Source of the DNA: Roseiconus nitratireducens
GTDB lineage: Bacteria > Planctomycetota > Planctomycetia > Pirellulales > Pirellulaceae
NCBI RefSeq assembly: GCF_008629675.1
Contig: NZ_VWOX01000004.1
Coordinates: 1 to 64,000 of the forward strand
Length of the DNA stretch: 64,000 bases
Direction of reading: 5' to 3'
Part shown: positions 47,364 to 54,887 of the stretch, in pieces
Layout of the letters: every line of letters begins with the position of its first letter
Position numbering within the stretch: position 1 is the stretch's first letter
The notes under the pieces: generated by a model
What the model was told of the DNA's origin: nothing
Seen by the model: the letters and a program-made list of their open reading frames with translations, nothing else
Database searches by the model: none
Translations under genes and position numbers: made by a program

Positions 47364-47379
47364 CCGATCGAAGACTGTC

Positions 47380-48651
47380 ATGGACGACAACAGACTGAAA
47401 TTCGGCGTCGGCGTGTTGGTGATCGCGGCCATCGGGATCGGGATCATCTTGACGTTCCTGTTTGGCGCGGTCCCTCGCGTGCTGACCGGCGAATACAAAT
47501 TGCTGGTTGCGTTTCCCTCCGCCGATGGCATCAGCACGAACACTCCGGTGCTTTTGCGGGGCGTCGAAATTGGACGCGTGATCGACAAACAGTTGCGCGA
47601 AGACGATGTGCTGCTGACGCTGGGAATCGACACAGAATACCGCGACAACCTGTCCCACGAATACTTGCCGCGGATCGGCACCGGATCGGTGATCACCGGC
47701 GATTCGAAACTGGAGTTTGTGAAGGCGACGGAAGAACAATTGACATCCATCCACCAGGATCGCTTGCCCCAAATCCGCAACCAGGCCTACACGGACGAAC
47801 AATACCTGTCGTACGGCCAAAAGTCTTCCGACCCGTTCAACCTGATGTTCAATCTGGAAGACGAGTTGCGGAGCACGATGGAGTCGATTCGGCGCGCCGG
47901 AGGCTCGTTGGAAACCGTGGGGACGAACGTCAATCAATTGGTGGCCGATGCACGCAACGTCGTCGGCCAGGCGGACGATGAATTGGGGGACGTTTCCGAA
48001 GAGGCACGACAGGCGCTGATCGAATTTCAAGGCGCGATGCGCAACATTCGAGAACTCTTGGGCGATCCTGAATTGAAAGAAAGCCTGCGCCAGGCACTCG
48101 CCGAATTGCCGGACGTGCTGAATGAAGCACAGGCCACGTTGCAGTCCAGCCAAAAAACGTTCGAGAGCTTCGAGAAAGTGGGCACCCGGTTCGAACGCGT
48201 CGGTGCTGAAGCGGAGAAGACGGTTCAGAACGTCGACCGAACGGTCGATACCGTCCGGGACACGGTCGAATCTGCCCAGCGAAGTTTTCTGTCGGCCGAA
48301 CGCTCCATTGCGAACATCGAGAAAATCACCGAACCGATCGCCGAGAACAGTGAAAACCTGGTGCGGCAAGCCCTCGTCAGCCTGGCGAATCTGGATCGAA
48401 CGTTGCGCCAGATCGAGACCTTCGGCGAAGTGCTCAACAACAGCGACGGAACCGTCCGCCGACTGCTGGAAGACGAAGATCTGTACTGGCAGATCCGTCG
48501 CACGGTCGAAAACGTGGAACAGGCGAGCGCGAAGATCCGTCCGATCCTGGACGACGTGCGCGTCTTCAGCGACAAGATTGCCCGCGACCCGAGAGAGTTA
48601 GGGATCCGCGGTGCACTCAGCAAACGCCCCAGCGGCCTGGGACTGAAATAA
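47380..48651 (+). CDS. MlaD-family MCE domain protein with long helical tail
   Basis: Periplasmic lipid-binding protein of 423 aa anchored by one N-terminal helix (about residues 9-29, VGVLVIAAIGIGIILTFLFG). An MCE domain follows (about 38-115, with STNTPVLLRGVEIGRV and TGSVITGDSKLEFV). The remaining about 290 residues are helical with coiled-coil character and repeated Glu/Gln/Asn-rich segments, far longer than E. coli MlaD (183 aa) and closer to MCE proteins that build long periplasmic tubes. It starts 16 bp after the ATPase stop and completes the operon. Confidence 0.9.
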   Translation: MDDNRLKFGVGVLVIAAIGIGIILTFLFGAVPRVLTGEYKLLVAFPSADGISTNTPVLLRGVEIGRVIDKQLREDDVLLTLGIDTEYRDNLSHEYLPRIGTGSVITGDSKLEFVKATEEQLTSIHQDRLPQIRNQAYTDEQYLSYGQKSSDPFNLMFNLEDELRSTMESIRRAGGSLETVGTNVNQLVADARNVVGQADDELGDVSEEARQALIEFQGAMRNIRELLGDPELKESLRQALAELPDVLNEAQATLQSSQKTFESFEKVGTRFERVGAEAEKTVQNVDRTVDTVRDTVESAQRSFLSAERSIANIEKITEPIAENSENLVRQALVSLANLDRTLRQIETFGEVLNNSDGTVRRLLEDEDLYWQIRRTVENVEQASAKIRPILDDVRVFSDKIARDPRELGIRGALSKRPSGLGLK

Positions 48652-48701
48652 GCTTCACCAAGCGAACGCCCCCGAAAGTGAGACGGCCTACCCAGTCGGA
48701 C

Positions 48702-48790
48702 CAAGTCCCGAAGGGACGACAGACCACTGCCGGCGGGCTCGCCCGCCGGTTGGCCAATTCCTCCTCGATCAAGTCCCGAAGGGACGACAG
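48702..48790. repeat. Pair of GTCCC-GAA-GGGAC palindromic repeats
   Basis: An identical 21-bp segment with the palindrome GTCCCGAAGGGAC at its core occurs at 48702-48722 and 48770-48790, 68 bp apart. It lies in the convergent gap between the MCE gene and the DUF5989 gene. Two copies with one different spacer-like interval are not enough for a CRISPR array. Confidence 0.8.
48730..48749. terminator. GC-rich hairpin between convergent genes
   Basis: CCGGCGGG (48730-48737), loop CTCG, CCCGCCGG (48742-48749): a perfect 8-bp stem between two copies of the palindromic repeat. Its place downstream of two convergent genes fits a bidirectional terminator, but there is no T-run. Confidence 0.35.
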
Positions 48791-48860
48791 CCATCGGCCT
48801 GTCCGCTGGGTCGGTCGCATTCCAGCCCTCTCAGCGCAACGGATCAAGCCGAACCCTCGC

Positions 48861-49115
48861 TCAAAACAACGTATAAATGAACGGCGCCGCCGGCGATGCG
48901 GTGAAGAATGCCAGGGCAACCAGCGCCAACAAAATGACCAGGATGGGTGTCAGCCACCACTTCTTGTTGTAGCGCAAAAACCAAATGAATTCACGGACAA
49001 TCCCCGGGTCGGATTGCTCGGCCAGGGCCTCGATCGACGGATTCGAGTTGTCCACGGTGCGTGATTCATCAGCATCCAGGGGACGTTCAGTGTCGGGCGG
49101 GGGTTGAGTGCTCAT
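48861..49115 (-). CDS. DUF5989 family small membrane protein
   Basis: Protein of 84 aa. The first about 40 residues are polar and acidic; then FIWFLRYNKKWWLTPILVIL leads into one membrane helix (about 54-73), ending AAPFIYTLF. This matches the DUF5989 family, whose members are often found near extracellular polymer or sugar-nucleotide genes; its function is unknown. No such genes are next to it here. It is convergent with the MCE gene. Confidence 0.75.
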   Translation of the reverse strand: MSTQPPPDTERPLDADESRTVDNSNPSIEALAEQSDPGIVREFIWFLRYNKKWWLTPILVILLALVALAFFTASPAAPFIYTLF

Positions 49116-49209
49116 GCTCCTATCCTAAACCGGTCCGACGCATCGACCTAGCCATAATTGGCACCGGATTTCCGCGGCGAGAGAGCCGACGACCTTTTGG
49201 CTGTCGCCG

Positions 49210-49812
49210 CTAACCAGTCCCCATCCGGCCAGAGTCACCGTCCAAAAGCGCCAAGAAGTTGACCAGCCGAACCCGACCGAGCCGGTCCGCCAAATCGGGC
49301 AGGGCGGTGTCGACGATGCCCGCGTCGGCCAACCCCCGCAGCGGGCGGTCGGAGTCAGCGTCGCAAGACTTCAGCAACACCAACTCGTCGGCCCCCAACA
49401 AGACAGCCAGCCAGCCCGCGATGGCATCGGTCGTCGTTTCCCATGACTCCGGCAGCGGAGCCTCGCAACCGCGATGATAGAACGCATCGACGCAGACCAG
49501 ATGCGCACCGCCGTTCGGTGGGTCGACCGACAGCTGCCGAAACTGATCCCGGGTTTTCCATCGGGACCAGTCGGGAAGTTGGCCTGCCAACATCTCAAAC
49601 GTGACACGCAGCAGGTCCACGCACAGCCAGTGCATTTCGACCGGGTCGGCAGGGTACCGCGCGTCCAATCGGCGAACCGCGTCGATGATCTCGCCCCCAC
49701 CCACAATGTAAATGTTTTCCCCGGCCGCCTGCTGCCGGTCCCAACGCTGCAGTGCCGGAACCAGGCCGCGTTGAAGGAGCAGACTGCCGCCGATCTTGAT
49801 AACTCGTTGCAT
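49210..49812 (-). CDS. Amino acid kinase family protein, MfnE-like (methanofuran/C1 metabolism)
   Basis: Protein of 200 aa from the ATG at 49812 (MQRVIKIGGSLLLQ). The amino acid kinase fold shows in KIGGS (phosphate loop), IVGGGEIIDAVRRLD and a nucleotide-contact LLGADELVLLKSCD. Small kinases of this type are linked to H4MPT C1 metabolism in planctomycetes and methylotrophs, and methanogen MfnE phosphorylates the aminomethylfuran phosphate precursor of methanofuran. Genes of the MfnF and MfnD families lie 2.4 kb upstream on the same strand, which supports that role. Substrate is inferred. The longer frame to 49932 has no family support. Confidence 0.78.
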   Translation of the reverse strand: MQRVIKIGGSLLLQRGLVPALQRWDRQQAAGENIYIVGGGEIIDAVRRLDARYPADPVEMHWLCVDLLRVTFEMLAGQLPDWSRWKTRDQFRQLSVDPPNGGAHLVCVDAFYHRGCEAPLPESWETTTDAIAGWLAVLLGADELVLLKSCDADSDRPLRGLADAGIVDTALPDLADRLGRVRLVNFLALLDGDSGRMGTG

Positions 49813-49886
49813 TGATCCCGTCGTGAAATCCCTCTGTTCCGATTCACACTCGCCCAACATCGTCCCCGCGCTATCCAGTGCTTGTC

Positions 49887-50195
49887 TTAGGGGAACAACG
49901 AGATCAGAAAAACGAACAACGGAACCGCCCACATGCCCGCGATCAAAACAATCGCCAATGTCAGAGAACCGTTTCGCCGGTAGGCATCCGGTTGGCTCCA
50001 GACTCCCACGGACACTCCAGTTGCGGCTGCGATCGCCAGTGCCAAACCGTCAATCCCAGGACCGACAACTCTGGCGACAAAAAACGCCAAAGCGGCCGAC
50101 ACCACCATGGCAGACGTGCTTTGAAGCTGCTGCTTGGCAAACTGCCGCGAAATGGCGATCCCCTTTTCCATGTCATCGATTCTATCGGTGTTCAT
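49887..50195 (-). CDS. Hypothetical small membrane protein
   Basis: Protein of 102 aa with a polar N-terminus (MNTDRIDDMEKGIAIS) and two or three hydrophobic stretches: MVVSAALAFFVARVVG, LALAIAAATGVSVGVW and LAIVLIAGMWAVPLFVFLIS. A purine-rich AGAGAAG lies about 8 nt before the ATG at 50195. It lies in a stretch of poorly conserved small genes inside the Mfn-type set. I do not recognise a family. Confidence 0.6.
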   Translation of the reverse strand: MNTDRIDDMEKGIAISRQFAKQQLQSTSAMVVSAALAFFVARVVGPGIDGLALAIAAATGVSVGVWSQPDAYRRNGSLTLAIVLIAGMWAVPLFVFLISLFP

Positions 50196-50276
50196 TGCAG
50201 ATCACTTCTCTTTCAAATTCCCCATCCCATGACAGGACGAGTCAGCGGTGGTGATTCGTGACGCCAGGAATGAAAC

Positions 50277-50801
50277 CTATTCTCGCAAAACAAACTCGAC
50301 CGTTCGTGACTCGAGATCAACCGTCGTCGCTCTTTCCCCCAGTTGAACCGCCTCGAGCTCAGGCGTCGCATAGATGACCCAAACCGCACCGTCGCCCACT
50401 GGAACGACCCGCGCAAGCTCCCATTCTAACCCTTCGGATTTCAGGAATTCCGAAGAAAGTGCTGCGGCAGTATCACCGCCAGGGTTCGCTAGCTCGTTCA
50501 ACACGATTAGCAAGTCGTTCGGCGTTACCGATCCGTCGTCGTTGACGTCCGGAGCCATTGCTCCATCTGGGTCGACGGGATCGCATGGCGAACCGTCCCC
50601 GGATGGCAACTGATTGATGATCAGCAAGGCATCCAAAAGAGAGATTCGCCCGTCGGCGTTGACATCGGTGGCAATTCGCACCTCAACGGGCTCCTCCGCG
50701 GTGCCGGGAATGTCCTCGATCGGCAGACAACCGACGTGCAGCATTCGCCGACTCTCCATCGCTTCGACGGACAGTTTGCGTTTTCGAGCACGAGCGATCA
50801 T
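50277..50801 (-). CDS. Dockerin type I domain protein with planctomycete surface-type N-terminus
   Basis: Protein of 174 aa. The N-terminus KRKLSVEAMESRRMLHV resembles the short Arg-rich LEPR-x-LL-like motif found at the start of many large planctomycete surface proteins. Two dockerin calcium loops follow: DVNADGRISLLDALLIINQL (about 46-65) and DVNDDGSVTPNDLLIVLNEL (about 89-108), giving a dockerin pair. The rest (about 120-174) is a small beta-rich domain of unknown role. Here it is a compact stand-alone unit with no catalytic domain, so it may bind a cohesin-like partner or be a remnant of a larger gene. Confidence 0.75.
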   Translation of the reverse strand: MIARARKRKLSVEAMESRRMLHVGCLPIEDIPGTAEEPVEVRIATDVNADGRISLLDALLIINQLPSGDGSPCDPVDPDGAMAPDVNDDGSVTPNDLLIVLNELANPGGDTAAALSSEFLKSEGLEWELARVVPVGDGAVWVIYATPELEAVQLGERATTVDLESRTVEFVLRE

Positions 50802-50879
50802 CAGCTCAACCTCGGGAATCGGGTAGCTGGCCTAACTGGACAGCGCCACTTTCAATCAAAAACACCTTGATTTGCCGCG

Positions 50880-50947
50880 CAATGAGCGGCAAGAAGCTCG
50901 CCGCCGGTTGAGGCGAGAAAACCTGCGGCAAGTGCCACGCGGCTCAC
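50880..50947 (-). repeat. 68-bp hairpin-forming dispersed repeat, copy B (inverted)
   Basis: Reverse-complement counterpart of the element at 35045-35112, the same 68-bp length and 59 of 68 bases identical. The stem is less perfect than in copy A. It lies between the dockerin-type gene and the 142-aa hypothetical gene, in non-coding DNA (50802-51093). Confidence 0.8.
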
Positions 50948-51093
50948 CCCGAGTGGCGCTGTTCAGCTATTGTAGCAACTGAAGAACTTGATGCAGACGC
51001 AGCATTATGGCCCCAGCCAATGCTCCGGCCGATGAAACCTCAAACAGCAACGCAAGACGCTCTCACCAACCGACGGTGACGCGGAGACGTGGA

Positions 51094-51522
51094 TCAGGTC
51101 GCGGGGAGTTCGGGCAGGGGCGCCAGATCCGGTTCAATGAAACGCGTCTTGGCCTCGGGATGTTTGCGACGCTCAGGCGAATAGAAGAACCGCAAGACGT
51201 GCTTGCTCATAAGCTGCGGATGCGCTTCGCAAAAACTATCGGCGTCCGACACAGGAAACAGATACTGGTAGGCCAGCATTGTCGTGCTCACCAACACCAT
51301 GAATGCGTGGGTGGTCGTCTCGTTGTAGCCCTCGAACTCGCTGCTGGGCACGTTGTTCGCAGCGTTGTAGGCTTGGATGGCTCGTCGCATTTTAGCGAGA
51401 GCGAGAGAGAACGGATGGTCACGCAGATACAGGAATGAAATCTTGACGTGCGTTCGGTGATTCCAGTGCTTCAATGGAAGTGAGCCGTCTTCGAACTGCT
51501 CGAGAAGATCGCGATCATTCAT
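51094..51522 (-). CDS. Conserved hypothetical protein
   Basis: Protein of 142 aa, soluble and helix-rich: MNDRDLLEQFEDGSLPLKHW, HRTHVKISFLYLRDHPFSLA, AYNAANNVP and GYNETTTHAFM. The HWNHRTHVK pattern with conserved His residues is typical of a small bacterial family that I know only as hypothetical. ATG at 51522. No operon partner is evident. No catalytic role can be assigned. Confidence 0.65.
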   Translation of the reverse strand: MNDRDLLEQFEDGSLPLKHWNHRTHVKISFLYLRDHPFSLALAKMRRAIQAYNAANNVPSSEFEGYNETTTHAFMVLVSTTMLAYQYLFPVSDADSFCEAHPQLMSKHVLRFFYSPERRKHPEAKTRFIEPDLAPLPELPAT

Positions 51523-51676
51523 TGTTCAGTATCGCCTTGGCCGCATGAAGATTGCGATCACCGTCTCGCGACGAGTGATCATCCACACGAAAAACCTGGA
51601 TCCGCCACATTGTGCCACGCTGAAGTCGCCATCTGGCGACGACCGCTAAGGTGTTCGACAACGGTTCAGCCAAGGA

Positions 51677-52120
51677 CTACAGACCGCAAAGCACCTGCCA
51701 TTGGACAATGTAGTCGGTGAAGACGGTATTGAACGGCTCGCTGCCGAAACGGCCGGTGCACAACTCGATGTGTGGCCGGTAAAGAAAGCCGAACCAGGAG
51801 TTCATGGATTGCCCCGCGCCGGTAAGCCGATGAAGGATCACCGTGGAACCAACGTAAGGACCGGGCGAAGTTCCATAGACAAGTCCCGCACCAACCAAGA
51901 TCCACGCGGTGGCGAGCAACCGGGCCAGTCCCGAAGACCGACGCCAACGGTACACTCCGTAGGCCAGCGGCAACAACGAAGCCAGGAAGATCGCCAGTCC
52001 CCAGTTCCATTTCACGATCGCGAAGACCAGTCCGATCGCCGCGACGATCACGAGCAGTTGTTGAATCGTTTTGGGAATCGAATGGTGTGATCCGTTTCTG
52101 CAGTCAAACTGATTGGACAA
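51677..52120 (-). CDS. Hypothetical membrane protein
   Basis: Open frame of 147 aa beginning at a TTG (52120). Three hydrophobic stretches are visible: LLVIVAAIGLVFAIVKW, LAIFLASLLPLAYGVYRW and LATAWILVGAGLVYG, then a polar C-terminal region. I recognise no family. It lies between the 142-aa hypothetical gene and the MfnF-like gene. Confidence 0.45.
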   Translation of the reverse strand: MSNQFDCRNGSHHSIPKTIQQLLVIVAAIGLVFAIVKWNWGLAIFLASLLPLAYGVYRWRRSSGLARLLATAWILVGAGLVYGTSPGPYVGSTVILHRLTGAGQSMNSWFGFLYRPHIELCTGRFGSEPFNTVFTDYIVQWQVLCGL

Positions 52121-52204
52121 CGGTTGCGATCTCAGGTCGGCGTGGACGTACCGCCTCCGGCATCAATCACCAATGCTACTCGAGAACGCGTGGTAGCGAA
52201 GCAG

Positions 52205-53272
52205 CTATCTGGATAGGCGATCGGCAGAATCCTGCCCGGGCAAACCAATGCACTCCTGCAAAAGCCTGGCGACCGCGTACGCCGGGGCTGAGCGGGAGAG
52301 TGTTCGTCCCAGCTGCACGTCCAATGAGATGCGTGCCGAGCCCTGTCCCAGATCCTCGGCCAGGTCCGCTGCGTATCCGCTGACGACAACGTCGCCGCCC
52401 TGGTGCACCCGGTCGAATCCGTCTGCAATCAACCGTCGGGCCCGCGCGTGAACCTGCCGAGCCAACCCCGAAGCCTGGTCGATGGTGAGCGAGCGATGAT
52501 CCAACCCGACCATCCGTGCCAAACGGTTCGCGGCATGGAAAACGTCCCTCGGTTTCCCATCGGCTGTCTGCCCATCGCTGCCGTCGACCGGTTCGTGCCC
52601 CAATAGCAGCCGACAGTCGTCCATCGTGGCAAAGACTTCTCGCATGATTCCGATCCGTGCCCCATCCAGACTTAGCTGGTCCACCAGGGAACACACCGGG
52701 GTGCGTCCCGCACCGACATAGACCAGCGAACCTTCACGCAACCGATCGTGGTCGGTTCGGCTGGTGGTCCCGACGCTCCGATCGACCACCGGAATCAAGT
52801 CGGTCGTCGTCGAACCAATATCCACCAGTGTTCCCCGCGGCGTCACAAAACGTGCGACAAACAGACCCAGGGCGTGCCAATTGGATGCCGCCAGCAGGTC
52901 CACCCGTTGATCCGCCTCCGCGGCATCGTGAAAGCTACCGTCGACGCCATAGAACCGGGGCGTGCAGCCGCCCAACTTCGTTATCGCTCGCGTGGCGTGA
53001 CGGACGATGTGGATGACGCCTTCGGCACGATCCAGAAAGCAGTCGGCCAATTCACCGGTCATCGTCACGGCCACCGCGTCTGGGCGCGCCAGCCCAGTGA
53101 GATCCTTCACCAGGCGGTCGCTCAGTCGTGCGGCACATTTCCAGAGTGGAAACTGCACCGCGAACGCATGTCCGTCGGTATCGGCGTACTTCAGATTCGC
53201 CCCGCCGATATCGATTCCGATCACGCGTGGCGGCTGAGGCCCCAAACCAGTCACGCGAAAGTCACCGATCAC
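52205..53272 (-). CDS. H4MPT-linked C1 transfer pathway protein, MfnF-like (hydantoinase/oxoprolinase family)
   Basis: Protein of 355 aa from a GTG at 53272 that overlaps the upstream MfnD-like stop by 4 nt (GTGA). The actin-like ATPase/hydantoinase fold is clear: VIGIDIGGANLKYA, VAVTMTGELADCF, TLVDIGSTTTDLIP, VYVGAGRTPVCSL. This pattern matches the family annotated as probable H4MPT-linked C1 transfer pathway protein; its methanogen member MfnF joins the furan unit to glutamyl-tyramine in methanofuran synthesis. It is coupled to the ATP-grasp gene upstream, and the kinase-type MfnE-like gene lies downstream. The role in planctomycetes is inferred from family and context. Confidence 0.88.
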   Translation of the reverse strand: MIGDFRVTGLGPQPPRVIGIDIGGANLKYADTDGHAFAVQFPLWKCAARLSDRLVKDLTGLARPDAVAVTMTGELADCFLDRAEGVIHIVRHATRAITKLGGCTPRFYGVDGSFHDAAEADQRVDLLAASNWHALGLFVARFVTPRGTLVDIGSTTTDLIPVVDRSVGTTSRTDHDRLREGSLVYVGAGRTPVCSLVDQLSLDGARIGIMREVFATMDDCRLLLGHEPVDGSDGQTADGKPRDVFHAANRLARMVGLDHRSLTIDQASGLARQVHARARRLIADGFDRVHQGGDVVVSGYAADLAEDLGQGSARISLDVQLGRTLSRSAPAYAVARLLQECIGLPGQDSADRLSR

Positions 53273-54285
53273 GCCGTGACGGCGGAATCAATCGAAACCT
53301 TTCCGTCGGGCGTCCAAGACACCGAATCAACCGATGCCTTGCATTTGACCGGACCGAGTTCCAGGTCGAACAGACGTGCGGCAAGATTCCCATGGATCAT
53401 CTTTCGCAGACCGACATAGGAAGTCGTCAAACGCGGATTGATCTCGATCACATAGTCTTCTCCGGGTTCGTCGCCCAGGATCAAATCCAAGCCGACAAAA
53501 CCGCGGGCCGTCGGCGGCATCGCGGCAATCGCGTGTGACGCCAGCGCCGCCGCTCTCCGCTGAGAGTCATCGTCCAGCGGTCCGCAGCCCCCGACGTAGT
53601 GACAGCTGTCTTCGGTGATGGTCTGCGAAACGGCAGGCAAAAAGGTTTGGTAAGCCCCGGACGCCAACAGCGAAATCGAGATGCTGCGTCCCGGCACCCA
53701 CGCTTGGAGCAGCGTCTTTTCGCACAACGCGCGGCGTGCTTCTTCGAAATTGTCGAACGTCCGAATGGCGTGCGTGCCGCACCCGTCACGTGGTTTGACG
53801 ACGAAGCGCTCCCGCGTGGCCAAACGCTTGGCCATCCGTCGATCTTTCTGCGAGTAGTACATCGGGTGCGCGACGCCGGTACGGTGCAGCAATTGCGCGG
53901 TCAGCAGTTTGTCGCTGGCAACGCGAAGGAAATCGCCGCTGCATGCGATCGTATCCACGCCGCTGGACCGAAGTGCCGCCACGCCCATCGCCATGATCCC
54001 GTCGCTCTCCGGAGCGATGATGATTGCGGCATCACAGCCCCGGGCCGCGGCCACCCACTGTGCCCACAACGACTTTTTCTCGTTGAACGGGACGATGTCG
54101 CAAAACTCCAGATCGATTCCGAACCGCTGTTCGACCACGGCCGTCGTCTCGGAGAAGCGTGACAGGTCTTCATTGAGCGCGCGAAGCATCGCCTCGCCCT
54201 CCTGCCGCATTCCGGCAGGGATCTGGTCGTTGTCGTGCCCGGCGAATCCGCCTCCGCAGATGTATTCCCCGACAAAAACCTTCAA
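53269..54285 (-). CDS. ATP-grasp protein, MfnD-like (tyramine/tyrosine-glutamate ligase type)
   Basis: Ligase of 338 aa with an ATP-grasp fold: N-terminal KVFVGEYICGGGFAGHD, nucleotide-binding RFVVKPRDGCGTHAIRTF, and metal-binding ARGFVGLDLILGDEP and YVIEINPRLTTSYVGL. Methanogen MfnD of this family attaches glutamate to tyramine in methanofuran synthesis; planctomycetes and methylotrophs keep relatives in their tetrahydromethanopterin C1 gene sets, where tyrosine or tyramine may be the acceptor. The next gene, MfnF-like, overlaps by 4 nt. A 257-bp non-coding gap separates it from the suf operon. Confidence 0.85.
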   Translation of the reverse strand: MKVFVGEYICGGGFAGHDNDQIPAGMRQEGEAMLRALNEDLSRFSETTAVVEQRFGIDLEFCDIVPFNEKKSLWAQWVAAARGCDAAIIIAPESDGIMAMGVAALRSSGVDTIACSGDFLRVASDKLLTAQLLHRTGVAHPMYYSQKDRRMAKRLATRERFVVKPRDGCGTHAIRTFDNFEEARRALCEKTLLQAWVPGRSISISLLASGAYQTFLPAVSQTITEDSCHYVGGCGPLDDDSQRRAAALASHAIAAMPPTARGFVGLDLILGDEPGEDYVIEINPRLTTSYVGLRKMIHGNLAARLFDLELGPVKCKASVDSVSWTPDGKVSIDSAVTA

Positions 54286-54542
54286 CTCGCTGTCCTCGAG
54301 GATGAGGGATCGGAACGGAAAGGCCGCACAGGTGGACGTTCCAAGTCGGCGGCAACATGAATCCCGGCCTCCGCGAAGGGAGTCGGTGGCAATGGTTCGG
54401 TCTGAAACTCAGGGTGATCCGCGTTGCGGCGACCGCAACCGGCGGACCGCGGTTGTCCATCCGGACGAACCGCGTTCGAAATCATGTTGTACGCGATTTT
54501 CTCGATCGCGACAGCATCCCCACCACCCGCCGGTGGAGTCGG

Positions 54543-54863
54543 CTAGAAAATGCCCAGGTGGTCCCGGGCTTCATCGGTCATCAAATCCGGCGTCCAGGCC
54601 GGTTCCATGACGACCTTGACGTCGCAGCTGTCGACTTCTTCAAGTTCCTCAGCGGCAGCCTTGGTCCCGGCCACCAATTGCGGTCCGGCCGGACACATCG
54701 GGCTGGTCATGGTCATTTCGATGACGACGTCATGCCGACCGTCTTCTTTTTCCTCGCCGACGTTGACCACGTAAATCAATCCCAGATCGACGATGTTGAC
54801 GTACAACTCGGGGTCGATCACCTGCTTGAGCGATTCGCGAATCTTGTCTTCAGCCAATGCCAT
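54543..54863 (-). CDS. MIP18/DUF59-family metal-sulfur cluster assembly factor
   Basis: Small cytosolic protein of 106 aa of the MIP18 (PaaD/SufT-like) family: IDPELYVNIVDLGLIYVV near the start and the active-site-type C57 in TSPMCPAGPQL, then VVMEPAWTPDLMTDEARDHL at the C-terminus. Members assist Fe-S cluster maturation or transfer. It begins 24 bp after the sufD stop and is the last gene of the suf operon. A domain-only SufT assignment is likely, but the exact client is unknown. Confidence 0.92.
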   Translation of the reverse strand: MALAEDKIRESLKQVIDPELYVNIVDLGLIYVVNVGEEKEDGRHDVVIEMTMTSPMCPAGPQLVAGTKAAAEELEEVDSCDVKVVMEPAWTPDLMTDEARDHLGIF

Positions 54864-54887
54864 GTTTTCTTGCTCCGTGTGAACGCA

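Noticed and set aside
48702..48790. A small CRISPR array
   Set aside because: Only two repeat copies with one intervening segment, which itself contains a GC hairpin; no cas genes in the window.
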